Part shown: in pieces, positions 49,920 through 59,936 of the stretch | Layout of the letters: every line of letters starts with the position of its first letter | Position numbering within the stretch: the first letter of the stretch is position 1 | Assembly (NCBI GenBank): GCA_004193545.1 | Contig: RPGO01000035.1 | Span: 1-64,000, forward strand | Length of the DNA: 64,000 bases | Source of the DNA: Candidatus Argoarchaeum ethanivorans | Lineage (GTDB): Archaea; Halobacteriota; Methanosarcinia; Methanosarcinales; EX4572-44 | Direction of reading: 5' to 3' | Made by a program: the position numbers and the translations under genes | Notes under the pieces: model-generated | Seen by the model: only the letters and a program-made list of their open reading frames with translations | Told to the model about the DNA's origin: nothing | The model's database searches: none

Positions 49920-51383
49920 TCATGTTACCATCTGTAGAATCATAAGAGCGTCAAGTGATGAAACCCTGCCGTCGCCACTAACATCAGCAATAGCGAGGGT
50001 TTCAGGAGTGCAGGGGCGGCTGCCAACTGCGATTTCAAGCACGATTGCAGCATCTGTTGAAGTGATCTGGAAATCGCCGTCAAGGTCGCCTTTTAGTGGT
50101 GGTATTTCTTTCCATGGATGCATCAGAGGGAAGCAATCAATGCTGCTTCCACCTGGAATCGGATACGAAGTCTCGCCGATACCGTCGCTGTTGTTGTCGC
50201 TTCCTGTGTAGTCTGAGTAATAGTTGCCAACGGTTGAGGTGTTCCACTGGTTGGTGCCTGTGTCATAAGCGTTGTGGTTGGGGTTGTTGATGAGATTGTT
50301 GTGGTAGAAGAGATTATTGTTGCTCGAATAATACAGGTGGATGTTGTAGCGGGTGTTCGAGCTTGCAGTGTTGTTTGTGAGCATATTGTTGTTGCTCGAA
50401 GATTGCAGGTAGATGCCGTAGATGTTGTTCGATGCAGTGTTGTTCGTGAGCGTGTTGTTGCTCGAGGAATACAGCAAGATGCCTGCCCAGTTGTTGTTCG
50501 ATGCGTTGATGCGTTCTATCCTCGAATTCTTTGTGTATGCGAGTAACACTCCCTGTTGGTTATTTGTCAGTGTGAGGTCTTTAACCGTTATATTTGTGGA
50601 GTTCACAAGTCCAACAAAGCCTGCATCACCAGGAACTTCCTTGTTCTGTTGGTCGATCCAGTAATAGATCGGTTCTCCATCTACCAGGTTGCTTGTGTCT
50701 ATGCTATGAGTGTAGTGAGAGAGTATGGAGCCATCAACGTCAAAGTTGTAATTGTTTTCAGACATTATATTGTTCGTGAGTGTGTTGTTGCTTGAAGAAG
50801 ACAGGCAGATGCCGCCGTTGTTGTTCGATGCAGTGTTATTTGTGAGTGTGTTGTTGCTTGAAGAAGACAGGTAGATGCCATTTCTGGTGTTCGAGTTGGC
50901 GGTATTGTTCGTGAGTATATTGTTGCTCGAATAATACAGCCAGATGCCGCAGCCGTTGTTCGAGGCGTTAGTATAAGAGATGTTGCAGTGCTCCACGCTG
51001 TCAAGATGTATTCCAGCCTTATCGTTTTTAGTCGCATTTTCGACCGTGAACCCGGTGACGTTCACGTAATTTTGCTGCACATCAAAGACGTGGTCATTTG
51101 AATTCAATGCGTTCACTATGCAGTTTGCTGATCCGTTCTCTGACTGAATCGTCAAATAAGCTACAGTCACGTCAATATTCTCTTTCGTTCCGGTGTATGC
51201 ATCGCGCACGATTATCGTATCTCCTTCTGAGGCGTTATTAACTGCCTGCTGGATTGTCTGATTTCCCTCTTCTGGCACATAAATCGTATCAGCGGATGCG
51301 CATCCAATGCTTATAACTGCCAGTGCTGCGAAAAGAAGTGCAAACACCGATACATTCCAGAATATGTTTCTTTTGTTTTTCAT
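49920..51383 (-). CDS. NosD-like parallel beta-helix surface protein with C-terminal dockerin-like module
   Basis: Signal peptide; repeated SSNNTLTNNTASNN; C-term LKGDLDGDFQITSTDAAIVLEIAVG..IADVSGDGRVSSLDALMILQMVT. Confidence 0.88.
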   Translation of the reverse strand: MKNKRNIFWNVSVFALLFAALAVISIGCASADTIYVPEEGNQTIQQAVNNASEGDTIIVRDAYTGTKENIDVTVAYLTIQSENGSANCIVNALNSNDHVFDVQQNYVNVTGFTVENATKNDKAGIHLDSVEHCNISYTNASNNGCGIWLYYSSNNILTNNTANSNTRNGIYLSSSSNNTLTNNTASNNNGGICLSSSSNNTLTNNIMSENNYNFDVDGSILSHYTHSIDTSNLVDGEPIYYWIDQQNKEVPGDAGFVGLVNSTNITVKDLTLTNNQQGVLLAYTKNSRIERINASNNNWAGILLYSSSNNTLTNNTASNNIYGIYLQSSSNNNMLTNNTASSNTRYNIHLYYSSNNNLFYHNNLINNPNHNAYDTGTNQWNTSTVGNYYSDYTGSDNNSDGIGETSYPIPGGSSIDCFPLMHPWKEIPPLKGDLDGDFQITSTDAAIVLEIAVGSRPCTPETLAIADVSGDGRVSSLDALMILQMVT

Positions 51384-51467
51384 TCTTTCATCTCCATTTT
51401 TTAGTTACTTTGACTATTTCTATTACTATTTATAAAATTTTCGATAATGTTCGTTGTTTTCTATGCA

Positions 51468-51536
51468 CTCGATTACTGCGTAATCGAGAATTAAAGGTTA
51501 CCGATATTTCTGCACTTGATTGCTATCGCAATCAAG
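51468..51536. repeat. Composite palindromic element
   Basis: CTCGATTACTGCGTAATCGAG (51468-51488), linker AATTAAAGGTTACCGATATTTCTGCA, CTTGATTGCTATCGCAATCAAG (51515-51536). Confidence 0.9.
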
Positions 51537-51542
51537 TACGAT

Positions 51543-52559
51543 CTATTTTATATTTTTTATAATCTCTCTTGTCATTTCACTGGACTTTGCACTGCCTCCA
51601 AGATCGTAGGTTAGCACACTGCCTTCTGCAATCACCTGGTCAACAGCAGTGAAAATGTTTTCTGATGCTTTTTTCTCACCAAGATACTCAAGCATCAAGG
51701 CTCCGGCAAGAATGGTTGCCACAGGATTGACCTTGTCCATACCTGCATACTTTGGTGCAGACCCGTGAGCAGGCTCAAACATTGCATAATTGTCCCCGAT
51801 ATTGGAGGAATAGATTAAACCGATACTTCCAACAAGCCCGGAACACTCCTCACTGATCACATCCATGAACAGGTTGGTTGAAAGTAGAATTGACTGGTTG
51901 AATATCTGCGGATTTTTAATTAACTGCTGAGCAATATTATCAATATGGTATTCCCAGACTTCAATTTCTGGATACTCAACCGATACATTGTTTACTTCTT
52001 CAAGGAAAGCCCCACATGTCTGCTTCAAAATGTTACTCTTGTGAATTGCAACAACAGTCTTCCAGCAACGACGATCTGCCTCTTCAAAAGCATAGCGTGC
52101 TACGCGATTACAGGCATCTCGTGTAATCAAACGCAGGGCAATATGCATATTATCATTAAGCTGCATTTCTTTTCCGGCATACAAACCTTCTGTTCCTTCC
52201 CGTACACACACAAAGTCCACATCACCAAGAGGCGGATTTGTGTTTGGAAAAGTCTTAATCGGGCGCACATTGGAATAGAGATTGAACTGCTGGCGGATGG
52301 ACACAGCTACACTCTTTGGAGAACCAATACCTCCCGGGGTAGTGGTGGGAGACTTGAAACACGCATCTGCGGAATCGAGTACATCCCAGCTTTCATCAGG
52401 AATAAGGCTTGTACCTCCATGTTTTTTCCACCATAGAGCGCCTGCTTCAATTTGAATAAATTCAATATTCACAGAAGTAGCATCAACAACATCCAGCATG
52501 CATTTGACAAGCTCAGGTCCAACACCGTCACCGCCAATAGTAGCAACTTTTTTACTCAT
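51543..52559 (-). CDS. Isocitrate/isopropylmalate dehydrogenase family protein
   Basis: IGGDGVGPELVKCMLDVVDA; DFVCVREGTEGLYAGKE; GLIYSSNIGDNYAMFEPAHGSAPKYAGMDKVNPVATILAGALMLEYLGE. Confidence 0.92.
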   Translation of the reverse strand: MSKKVATIGGDGVGPELVKCMLDVVDATSVNIEFIQIEAGALWWKKHGGTSLIPDESWDVLDSADACFKSPTTTPGGIGSPKSVAVSIRQQFNLYSNVRPIKTFPNTNPPLGDVDFVCVREGTEGLYAGKEMQLNDNMHIALRLITRDACNRVARYAFEEADRRCWKTVVAIHKSNILKQTCGAFLEEVNNVSVEYPEIEVWEYHIDNIAQQLIKNPQIFNQSILLSTNLFMDVISEECSGLVGSIGLIYSSNIGDNYAMFEPAHGSAPKYAGMDKVNPVATILAGALMLEYLGEKKASENIFTAVDQVIAEGSVLTYDLGGSAKSSEMTREIIKNIK

Positions 52560-52622
52560 AAGCCTTTATAATAAAAAGACAACTGCAATAAAGTTATCCT
52601 TTTTATTTGGGCAGTGTCATGG

Positions 52623-53384
52623 TTAGTAGCTGGTGTTATCTCGAGTCTTCAAACTCAAGGTTTTAGTGATTTTATTTGTGATCCTCCAGTAACCTTCAAC
52701 CCATTTTTTCAGTTTTAGCACGTATTTTTTGGTCTTTTTGGAGAGGTCCACCTGGCTGTCATGAGTCGATGCAGTGGTCGTTTCGAGCTCGCGAATGAGG
52801 CCGTGCTCCATGTCCATCTTAGTGTGGAACTTGTAGCCAAAATAGGATTTGCTGCCCTTCTTTGTCCACGTGCCCTTCCTTACTTCGACGCGTCTCCGCT
52901 TCCTCACCACGGGGCTTATCCGCCTTCGCATGCCCGGGATCCGCGGTGATAAAAGTCGCATCCTGAGCAACTCCTTGTTTTACCTTTAGGCCAAAAGCAT
53001 CGAGTTGTCGCTGGAGTTCCGTCCAGATTGCCCAATCCTTACCGGTCTTCGCCAACCGCTCTCTGAAATACCATACGGTCGTAAAATCCGGAATGCCCTC
53101 TGGGAAAATCCGAGAAAGTTCATGAACGAGAGCCTATCCACAGCCTGCCTCTCGGGTTCTGGATCGGAGAGCCCTTACCACTGCTGGAGCACGAGCAGCT
53201 TGACCATTACCACCTCATCGATGTTTGGTCTTCCGCCTCGTTCGCTCCTGTTATCGTACATATCACCCACGATCGGGCGAAACGCTCCCCAATCCACCAG
53301 CGATTTAATCTCCGCCAGTCGATCGCCAAGCTGTTCCACTCGCTTGTACGCCTCCTTCTGCCCAAAGCCTATTAAAGTTTTCAT
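52623..53384 (-). pseudogene. IS5-family transposase remnant with in-frame stop and frameshifts
   Basis: KLLVLQQW*GLSDPEPERQAVDRLSFMNFLG; KSYFGYKFHTKMDMEHGLIRELETTTASTHDSQ. Confidence 0.85.
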
Positions 53385-53822
53385 AATATATGATTATATG
53401 TATGAACATATAAAAAAAGTTGTATATCCAAAGGGTTTTTCAAAATTCTCTAAGGTCTTTAGAGTACGGAAATATCTGGCTGGGTCAATAGTCATACAAT
53501 CACCAGATATACTGTGCGACCAAGGTACTCTTTTGGACAATCGACTTTGGCACTGTTTCCGAATTTTGTTACTTTACGAATGAAAAAACCATGAATGTCA
53601 TCAATTTCTATATGATTTTGCAGTTGTATTTCTACTTTCTTCATAGGATATCTTATGGATATCCCTTATATATAAAGATTATGATAAAATCTGCTTGGGA
53701 TCCAATCGAATAGAAATGACTAATTTCAAACCAGAGGACATTTGAATGAAAATTTAAAAGTTTTTCGGGGATACTGTCTTCATAGCAATACTTATATACT
53801 ATGTATCTAAAGAATGTTAGTA

Positions 53823-54080
53823 TGAGTCTGTAAATATCCCTTAAGTGATTCAAAATCAACTATCTCAACTTCAACAGACACAGCAGCAAGCACAGATGTT
53901 GATTGGACAAAAAAGCCAGATCGAGTTAAGCTTGCGTGATGTAGACCGTGCACTGGAGGTTGCTTTTGGAGGCTAAGCAACTGGCGTAGCACCGTCCGCG
54001 TCCGAAACCCACGATTTTGGTTTGAACAACAAGAAAAATTGAAAGAGGCACTAGATACAGCAGGACTTACAGCACAATAG
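53823..54080 (+). pseudogene. Degenerate prefoldin beta subunit gene
   Basis: Open segment 53845-53976 VIQNQLSQLQQTQQQAQMLIGQKSQIELSLRDVDRALEVAFGG*; out-of-frame upstream piece resembling MSVNIP and downstream FEQQEKLKEALDTAGLTAQ*. Confidence 0.75.
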
Positions 54081-54111
54081 AAATATAATTTTATTAATTT
54101 ATAGATATTTC

Positions 54112-55071
54112 ATGGATAACAGTGTCTCACGCAATGAATTTTATTCTCTATTAACAGAGTTTAAAAACCCACTTTTTTTATGCCATCGAAATGCAGATCC
54201 GGATGCTATTGGAAGTGCTTACTCTCTTAAAGAGGTATTTGGCGGAAGCATTGGCGTAATCGATAGTGTTGACCGCATAAGTTCTACCCTCATCAATCGC
54301 CTCGACATGAAGGTGCTCTACAACCCTGATATATCAATGTATGATATCACTGTTGTGGTCGATACATCTACTGATGTTCAACTAAACAATATCAAACTTG
54401 AAAAATACTGCATTATTGACCATCATACGACAAATACCATGCTGGAGGGAGCAGAGTTCCATCTCATAGAACATAGAACCTCGACAGCAGAAATCGTTTA
54501 CACAATGCTTCATGAAACCGGGCATTCATTCTCTACAGAAATGGGCATAGCACTGATAACAGGAATCATCACAGACACAGGACATTTTAAACACGCTACA
54601 GCAGATTCACTATATACCACCGCCAGTCTGCTTGAAGAAAGCAGGGTCAGCTATGGCGAAGTTCTTGAACTTCTTTCTTCCACGCCGCATGATATATCCA
54701 TGCGCATCGCCATGCTAAAGGCAGCCATGCGCACAAAGATCGAACGGGCGAATGACTGGATTATCGCAACTTCTTATGTCAGCTCATTCAATGGCACGGC
54801 AGCATCCACCCTGGTGAATATTGGAGCAGACGTTTCATTTGTAGCAACTCCTATTGGGGAGATGGTCAGGATCAGCAGCAGAGCCCGGCGCACCGCCATT
54901 GAAAGGGGTGTGACACTTGGAAAAATTCTTGAGGAGATTGGAAAAACACATGGCGGGACAGGGGGAGGACATAACGGTGCAGCAGGACTTGAAGTAATAG
55001 GCGACAAAGATCAGATACTATCGGAATGTGTAAAACGTGTGAAAAAAATATTGCTCAAGCGAAACCTTTGA
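54112..55071 (+). CDS. DHH/DHHA1-family phosphoesterase
   Basis: LCHRNADPDAIGSAYSLKEVF; CIIDHHTTNTM; TDTGHFKHA; GTGGGHNGAAGLEV. Confidence 0.92.
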   Translation: MDNSVSRNEFYSLLTEFKNPLFLCHRNADPDAIGSAYSLKEVFGGSIGVIDSVDRISSTLINRLDMKVLYNPDISMYDITVVVDTSTDVQLNNIKLEKYCIIDHHTTNTMLEGAEFHLIEHRTSTAEIVYTMLHETGHSFSTEMGIALITGIITDTGHFKHATADSLYTTASLLEESRVSYGEVLELLSSTPHDISMRIAMLKAAMRTKIERANDWIIATSYVSSFNGTAASTLVNIGADVSFVATPIGEMVRISSRARRTAIERGVTLGKILEEIGKTHGGTGGGHNGAAGLEVIGDKDQILSECVKRVKKILLKRNL

Positions 55072-55168
55072 GATCTGGATGTTTGTAGAATGAGAAGGTT
55101 TGGATAATAGAGCAAGCGTTTACTAAGTACACAAAGCATATAAGCATTGTACTGTATTAAAGTCGTTC

Positions 55169-56038
55169 GTGATGTTAGTTTACGTTAATGGAGAATATGT
55201 TCCACAAAACATGGCAAAGACATCATTGTACGATCATGGTTTTCTTTATGGTGACGGTGTTTTTGAAGGGATTCGTGCTTATAATGGCAGAGTCTTTCGA
55301 TTAAATGAACATGTTGATAGATTATACGACTCCGCACACGCAATTACTCTTAAAATCCCGATTACGCCTGATAAAATGTTGGAAGCCATTCTTGAGACAC
55401 TTCGTTGCAATAATTTAACTGATGCATATATCAGACCTATTGTAACACGTGGTATTGGAGATCTTGGTCTTGATCCACTTAAATGTCCACGACCCAATGT
55501 ATTTATCATTACCGAGGAATGGGGTGCAATGTATGGCGACCTTTACGAAAAAGGGCTTACTGCAGTAACTGTAGGTATTAAACGAAATAGAATTGATACG
55601 CTACCCCCTAACATCAAGTCTCTTAACTACCTTAATAATATTCTTGCCAAGATAGAAGCAAATGAAAAGGGTGGGAATGAAGCAATTATTCTTGATACCA
55701 ATGGATATATTTCTGAAGGTTCTGGAGATAACATATTCATCGTAAAAAAAGGCATTATCTACACACCACCACCGCTTAACAACCTGAAAGGTATTACACG
55801 TGCGGCAGCTATTATGCTTGCAGAGAAAAATAATTATTCCTTAATTGAAACAAACATAGGACTCTTTGATTTATATACAGCAGATGAAGTATTTGTCACT
55901 GGAACAGCAGCAGAAATAGCACCTGTAACCAAAGCTGATGGCAGAATAATCGGGGACGGTAAACCGGGTAATATTACCAGGTGCCTGATGAAAGATTTTG
56001 TAAAACTGCGAAACAGCGAGGGTGTACCGATATATTAG
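55169..56038 (+). CDS. ilvE: Branched-chain amino acid aminotransferase
   Basis: [63 protein letters not shown]. Confidence 0.95.
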   Translation: MMLVYVNGEYVPQNMAKTSLYDHGFLYGDGVFEGIRAYNGRVFRLNEHVDRLYDSAHAITLKIPITPDKMLEAILETLRCNNLTDAYIRPIVTRGIGDLGLDPLKCPRPNVFIITEEWGAMYGDLYEKGLTAVTVGIKRNRIDTLPPNIKSLNYLNNILAKIEANEKGGNEAIILDTNGYISEGSGDNIFIVKKGIIYTPPPLNNLKGITRAAAIMLAEKNNYSLIETNIGLFDLYTADEVFVTGTAAEIAPVTKADGRIIGDGKPGNITRCLMKDFVKLRNSEGVPIY

Positions 56039-56371
56039 TCGCGAGCACTTACATTTCAGGGTTTAAAACACGAAATTATTTTCTATTTGTTTCATGAACT
56101 TTACACAATCGGAAACATATATCTTATCTAGTTCAATCATCCTTCTCGCCCATTCTTTTTTACAGATGTTGATATAAATGATTTTTCAGTAAGCCACGCT
56201 ATAACTACACTTCGCACAACATCTGAATCTTATGATTTTAACGAAGGCAACAACAAGAGAAATCTCGGTAGCAACCTTGTAGAGACGAACTCGTAATTGG
56301 GTATAACGATGGGATATGTGCAACGCAAATTACAGAGAGAGTCAATTTTTTAGGAGAAGATATTAATAAGT

Positions 56372-57283
56372 GTGTTGAACAACTGGTATACACCTAAGAA
56401 TATGAAATACATTGAGCCAATTATCAAAGCCTGTATTGATATCGCCAAAAGCATCAATGCACCTATCATCTGCCTGAGCGATCTCCCCATCAAAACAGAT
56501 GATGTGCCGGTTATTATTGCTGAGAATAGCACACTGAAGATCAATAAACTGATGCCGGTGGTAGAATCAGACTCTGAAGGTGGACAATTCATACAAATTC
56601 TAAAAAATATAGAATCTCATAGTAAAACGTCCTCGGAACAGATTTCAGATGCTGCGGTTCTCTCCTATATCGGCGGGTTGTTAAAAGGAGACTATGTAGT
56701 TGGTATTGTAGAGATACAAGACTCCGTCTCTATCGTGGTTCATGATTTAACAGAAAATAAGATTATAAATGAACTTCTGGATTGCGGTGAAAGAGTGGAT
56801 ATGCGCCTGTTGCTCTCTGTAATGAATGTTGCCTTTGATATTGCTACTTTTGGCAGAGAAGGTGTGCCAATCGGATGTGCCTTTGTTATTGGGGATGCGG
56901 ATGAGGTGATGCGCAGATCCCACCAGCTTGTACTCAATCCTTATTATGGTCATAAGAGTGAAGAGCGCGATGTACTTGATCCATATACATGGGAGGCTCT
57001 CAAAGAGTTTGTGCAGCTTGATGGTGTAATTGTTATTGATGATGAGGGGCTCGTTGTTGCAGCAGGCAGATATCTCGATGTTGATGCAAGGGAAATATCA
57101 ATCAAACAGGGGCTTGGTGCACGACACGCCGCTATTGCAGCCATTACCAGGGATACCCAGGCAGTAGGCGTTGCAGTCTCGCAGACCGGTGGAGTTGTTC
57201 GTGTTTTCAAGGATGGCATAGCAGTTGTTGAAATAAATTCTACCACAAAGATTATAAATAAATATGGAATCGATAAGACATAA
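56372..57283 (+). CDS. dacZ: Diadenylate cyclase (DAC domain, DacZ-like)
   Basis: LDGVIVIDDEGLVVAAGRYLDVDAREISIKQGLGARHAAIAAITRDTQAVGVAVSQTGGVVRVFKDG. Confidence 0.92.
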   Translation: MLNNWYTPKNMKYIEPIIKACIDIAKSINAPIICLSDLPIKTDDVPVIIAENSTLKINKLMPVVESDSEGGQFIQILKNIESHSKTSSEQISDAAVLSYIGGLLKGDYVVGIVEIQDSVSIVVHDLTENKIINELLDCGERVDMRLLLSVMNVAFDIATFGREGVPIGCAFVIGDADEVMRRSHQLVLNPYYGHKSEERDVLDPYTWEALKEFVQLDGVIVIDDEGLVVAAGRYLDVDAREISIKQGLGARHAAIAAITRDTQAVGVAVSQTGGVVRVFKDGIAVVEINSTTKIINKYGIDKT

Positions 57284-57977
57284 CAAAAAAATTATAATAT
57301 CAGTTCTCTTGTTGTTTATTTTTACATCTCTTGGATGTATACAACAGGCTGACATTACTCCTGACTCCACTGAATATGTTTTTAATTACACTCCTTACAA
57401 TTCTATAGCTTATTATATTATGGAAGATGGTGTAAAAACCGTTTATGTAATACATAATGCCACTCAACTGGATCTTATATATATGACTTCGGCATCATCT
57501 AGATCAAATTTCGGAATGTCCAATATAGTAGCAGTGAACAGGGGAAATACAGCAAATTCTTATTCGTATACTATTTCGTCTCGTGTTATAAAAGGTAGAA
57601 AACATGTGTTTATTGAGTTCCCACCATCTACAGACTTTGTTGCATACACTGAAAAACTCGAAGGAAATACGCTTGCACGAGAAATAAAAGGTAATAACCA
57701 GATAAAAGTTGTGCTTTTGCCTGATTATACTACTGGAAGTCGTTTTTTAGGAATGCCGATACCAAAACCAGATAAGATGTATGAAGATGACTCTGGCAGA
57801 ACGATTATGGAATGGACTGGCTTGGATATAAAAGGTTTCTCTGTCAAATACTACAAAAGGTCAGCGCCCATCACATTGACCTACTTTTTCACGATCCTTG
57901 CTGTAGCAGCAATGCTGGTACTAACCTATTATCGGTTAAAAATACAGGTGCTTCGAAAAAGAAGAGAGGGGGAATAA
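57264..57977 (+). CDS. Archaeal lipoprotein/membrane protein (DUF5803-like)
   Basis: N-term lipobox-like FTSLGCIQQ; C-terminal TM TYFFTILAVAAMLVLTYYRL. Confidence 0.65.
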   Translation: MESIRHNKKIIISVLLLFIFTSLGCIQQADITPDSTEYVFNYTPYNSIAYYIMEDGVKTVYVIHNATQLDLIYMTSASSRSNFGMSNIVAVNRGNTANSYSYTISSRVIKGRKHVFIEFPPSTDFVAYTEKLEGNTLAREIKGNNQIKVVLLPDYTTGSRFLGMPIPKPDKMYEDDSGRTIMEWTGLDIKGFSVKYYKRSAPITLTYFFTILAVAAMLVLTYYRLKIQVLRKRREGE

Positions 57978-58007
57978 AAACTGGTGTTTGCATAACACGA
58001 ACGGCAT

Positions 58008-58166
58008 TCATGCATCAACACGATAAGATAAACCACATTCCTGACATGAATAAATAATATATTCAAAGCCAGACTCATTTTTCCCTCTGGTGGTACGCAT
58101 CCAGCTTCCACAGGTGGGGCACTTGTGGTCAACAAGACTTCGATTTTTAGAACTCACATCAGGCAT
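58008..58166 (-). CDS. Small zinc-ribbon protein (missed by ORF track)
   Basis: MPDVSSKNRSLVDHKCPTCGSWMRTTRGKNESGFEYIIYSCQECGLSYRVDA*: two CxxC pairs. Confidence 0.75.
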   Translation of the reverse strand: MPDVSSKNRSLVDHKCPTCGSWMRTTRGKNESGFEYIIYSCQECGLSYRVDA

Positions 58167-58341
58167 ACTTTGTTGCCATAGCAAGGATGCTGTAAATAGG
58201 TTGTGGTGTGCCGCAACTTGAGCTTTTCAAGTGCTGCTTACCGTATTTGGGTTTGAAATGAAGGTAGGGCACGCGAACGTCACCAAAAAACAGCCCAGGT
58301 TCAGATATACTTTTCTTTGTTAAAATCCATGCTGTGGTATT

Positions 58342-58995
58342 GTGAACATCCTGTTACAATCTGCAGAAGATATTAGATATCTATTAAAGGTGGGTTATCC
58401 CCGCAACAGTGTTATCAGGTTTGTATGTGATCGCCATCGTATCATTAAAGCACAACGAATGCTACTTTCACGCGTTGTCTTTGATATTACAACTGTTCTG
58501 ACGCGTAAATCAAAAATGGTTGACTGTAGTGCTATTGATGGAGCATACGTGTGGGTTGATGGCTTCAATGTCCTCTTTGGTGTGGAATGTATTTTTTTAA
58601 ATGAACCTGTGTTTGTATGCGATGACGGATTTTTCAGGGATTTACGTGGTGGTGTTCGAAATTATAGGTTAACGGACACCTCTTTTCAAGCCATTGATGC
58701 AATACTTTCTTTTTTTTCTGACCACAATCCTTCACGGGTAGAGTTTTTGTTTGATGCCCAGATTAGCAGAAGTGGTGAGCTTTCAGCAGTGTGTGGGAAA
58801 AAATTAAAGTCCTTTGGGATTAATGGTATTTCAAGAACATCGAAGCGTGTTGATTTTGAACTCAAACAGTGCAGAGACATCGTTGCAACATCGGATGGTA
58901 TCATTATAGACAAGGTGGATCGTGTGTTAAATCTTGTTTGCTGCATTTTCAAAAAGATGGGTAAAACTGCAAAAACTCTTGATGAGGTTACATGA
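58342..58995 (+). CDS. DUF434-family protein
   Basis: YLLKVGYPRNSVIRFVCDRHRI; WVDGFNVLFGVEC; FLFDAQISRSGELS. Confidence 0.78.
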   Translation: MNILLQSAEDIRYLLKVGYPRNSVIRFVCDRHRIIKAQRMLLSRVVFDITTVLTRKSKMVDCSAIDGAYVWVDGFNVLFGVECIFLNEPVFVCDDGFFRDLRGGVRNYRLTDTSFQAIDAILSFFSDHNPSRVEFLFDAQISRSGELSAVCGKKLKSFGINGISRTSKRVDFELKQCRDIVATSDGIIIDKVDRVLNLVCCIFKKMGKTAKTLDEVT

Positions 58996-59861
58996 AGAAC
59001 ATAGGCATTGTAGTAACCGATCCTTCTGACTGGACCGCCTTATCCTTTATCAGCAATGTGAAAGCACAGGGCATGCATCCAGTGATTATTCAGCTTAGTA
59101 AAGCCATATCTGATATTGACCACATAAATTGTGATGGCAGGAATCTTGCTGATCTAGACGGGTTGCTGGTGCGGGATGTTGGATCTGGTGGGCTTGAATC
59201 AACAGCTTTTCGCTTTGATCTCTTGCTTGAGCTTGAACGTTCTGGCATGCCTGTCATCAACTCTCCATCTGCCATCCAGCTTGCAGCAAACAAACATCTC
59301 TCATACTGGAAATTAAAACGTGCTGGCCTTCCGCTTCCGAAAACCTGTGTGACCTCAAGTGTTGGGGAAGCTGCATCCTTTGTCAGGGAAGCTGGATGTG
59401 CTGTGGCAAAACCAATCTTTGGATACAAAGGGTACGATGTTGAGTTAATCAAAGAACAGCAACTGCATCGTATCGAGGAGATCATTCGAGAGCGTGGTGT
59501 TATATATCTCCAGGAGTTTATCACTCATGGTGGAAAAGATACCAGGGTCTTTGTTGTCGAGGGTATGGCGATTGGTGCAATCTATCGAGTAGCTCAAAAA
59601 GGAAGCTGGATAAACAATCTCAGTCGTGGCGGTATTCCACAGTCATGTACGCTCACGACAGCACAACAGGATATTGCTGTAAAAGCAGCATCTGCACTTG
59701 GTTCCGTATACGCGGGAGTTGACCTCGTTGAAGATGAAGAGGGAACTTTTGTGCTTGAAGTGAATGGCACCCCATCTGGATACGGTTTGTACCAAACTCT
59801 TGGCATCAATGCTGCTCAATATATTGTCGAAGCACTGCTCAGAAGCTTGATTGTGCCTTGA
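58992..59861 (+). CDS. ATP-grasp RimK/MptN-type alpha-L-glutamate ligase
   Basis: VINSPSAIQLAANKHLSYWKLKRAGLPLPKTCVT; AKPIFGYKGYDVELI; YAGVDLVEDEEGTFVLEVNGTPSGYGLYQT. Confidence 0.88.
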   Translation: MKNIGIVVTDPSDWTALSFISNVKAQGMHPVIIQLSKAISDIDHINCDGRNLADLDGLLVRDVGSGGLESTAFRFDLLLELERSGMPVINSPSAIQLAANKHLSYWKLKRAGLPLPKTCVTSSVGEAASFVREAGCAVAKPIFGYKGYDVELIKEQQLHRIEEIIRERGVIYLQEFITHGGKDTRVFVVEGMAIGAIYRVAQKGSWINNLSRGGIPQSCTLTTAQQDIAVKAASALGSVYAGVDLVEDEEGTFVLEVNGTPSGYGLYQTLGINAAQYIVEALLRSLIVP

Positions 59862-59936
59862 TTGCTAGCGCACTTGATTGCTAGCGCAATCGAGAATTAG
59901 CCGTTAACCGTTATTTTCTGCATACGGAGTATGCAG
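59857..59936. repeat. Composite palindromic element at the convergent ends of two genes
   Basis: CTTGATTGCTAGCG half-unit, CTTGATTGCTAGCGCAATCGAG (59873-59894), linker AATTAGCCGTTAACCGTTATTTT, CTGCATACGGAGTATGCAG (59918-59936). Confidence 0.9.

Noticed and set aside
50096-50795. Several + strand ORFs (50096, 50274, 50422, 50556, 50594)
   Set aside because: Antisense to the repetitive NosD-like CDS; low-complexity Val/Cys-rich translations caused by the repeat codons.
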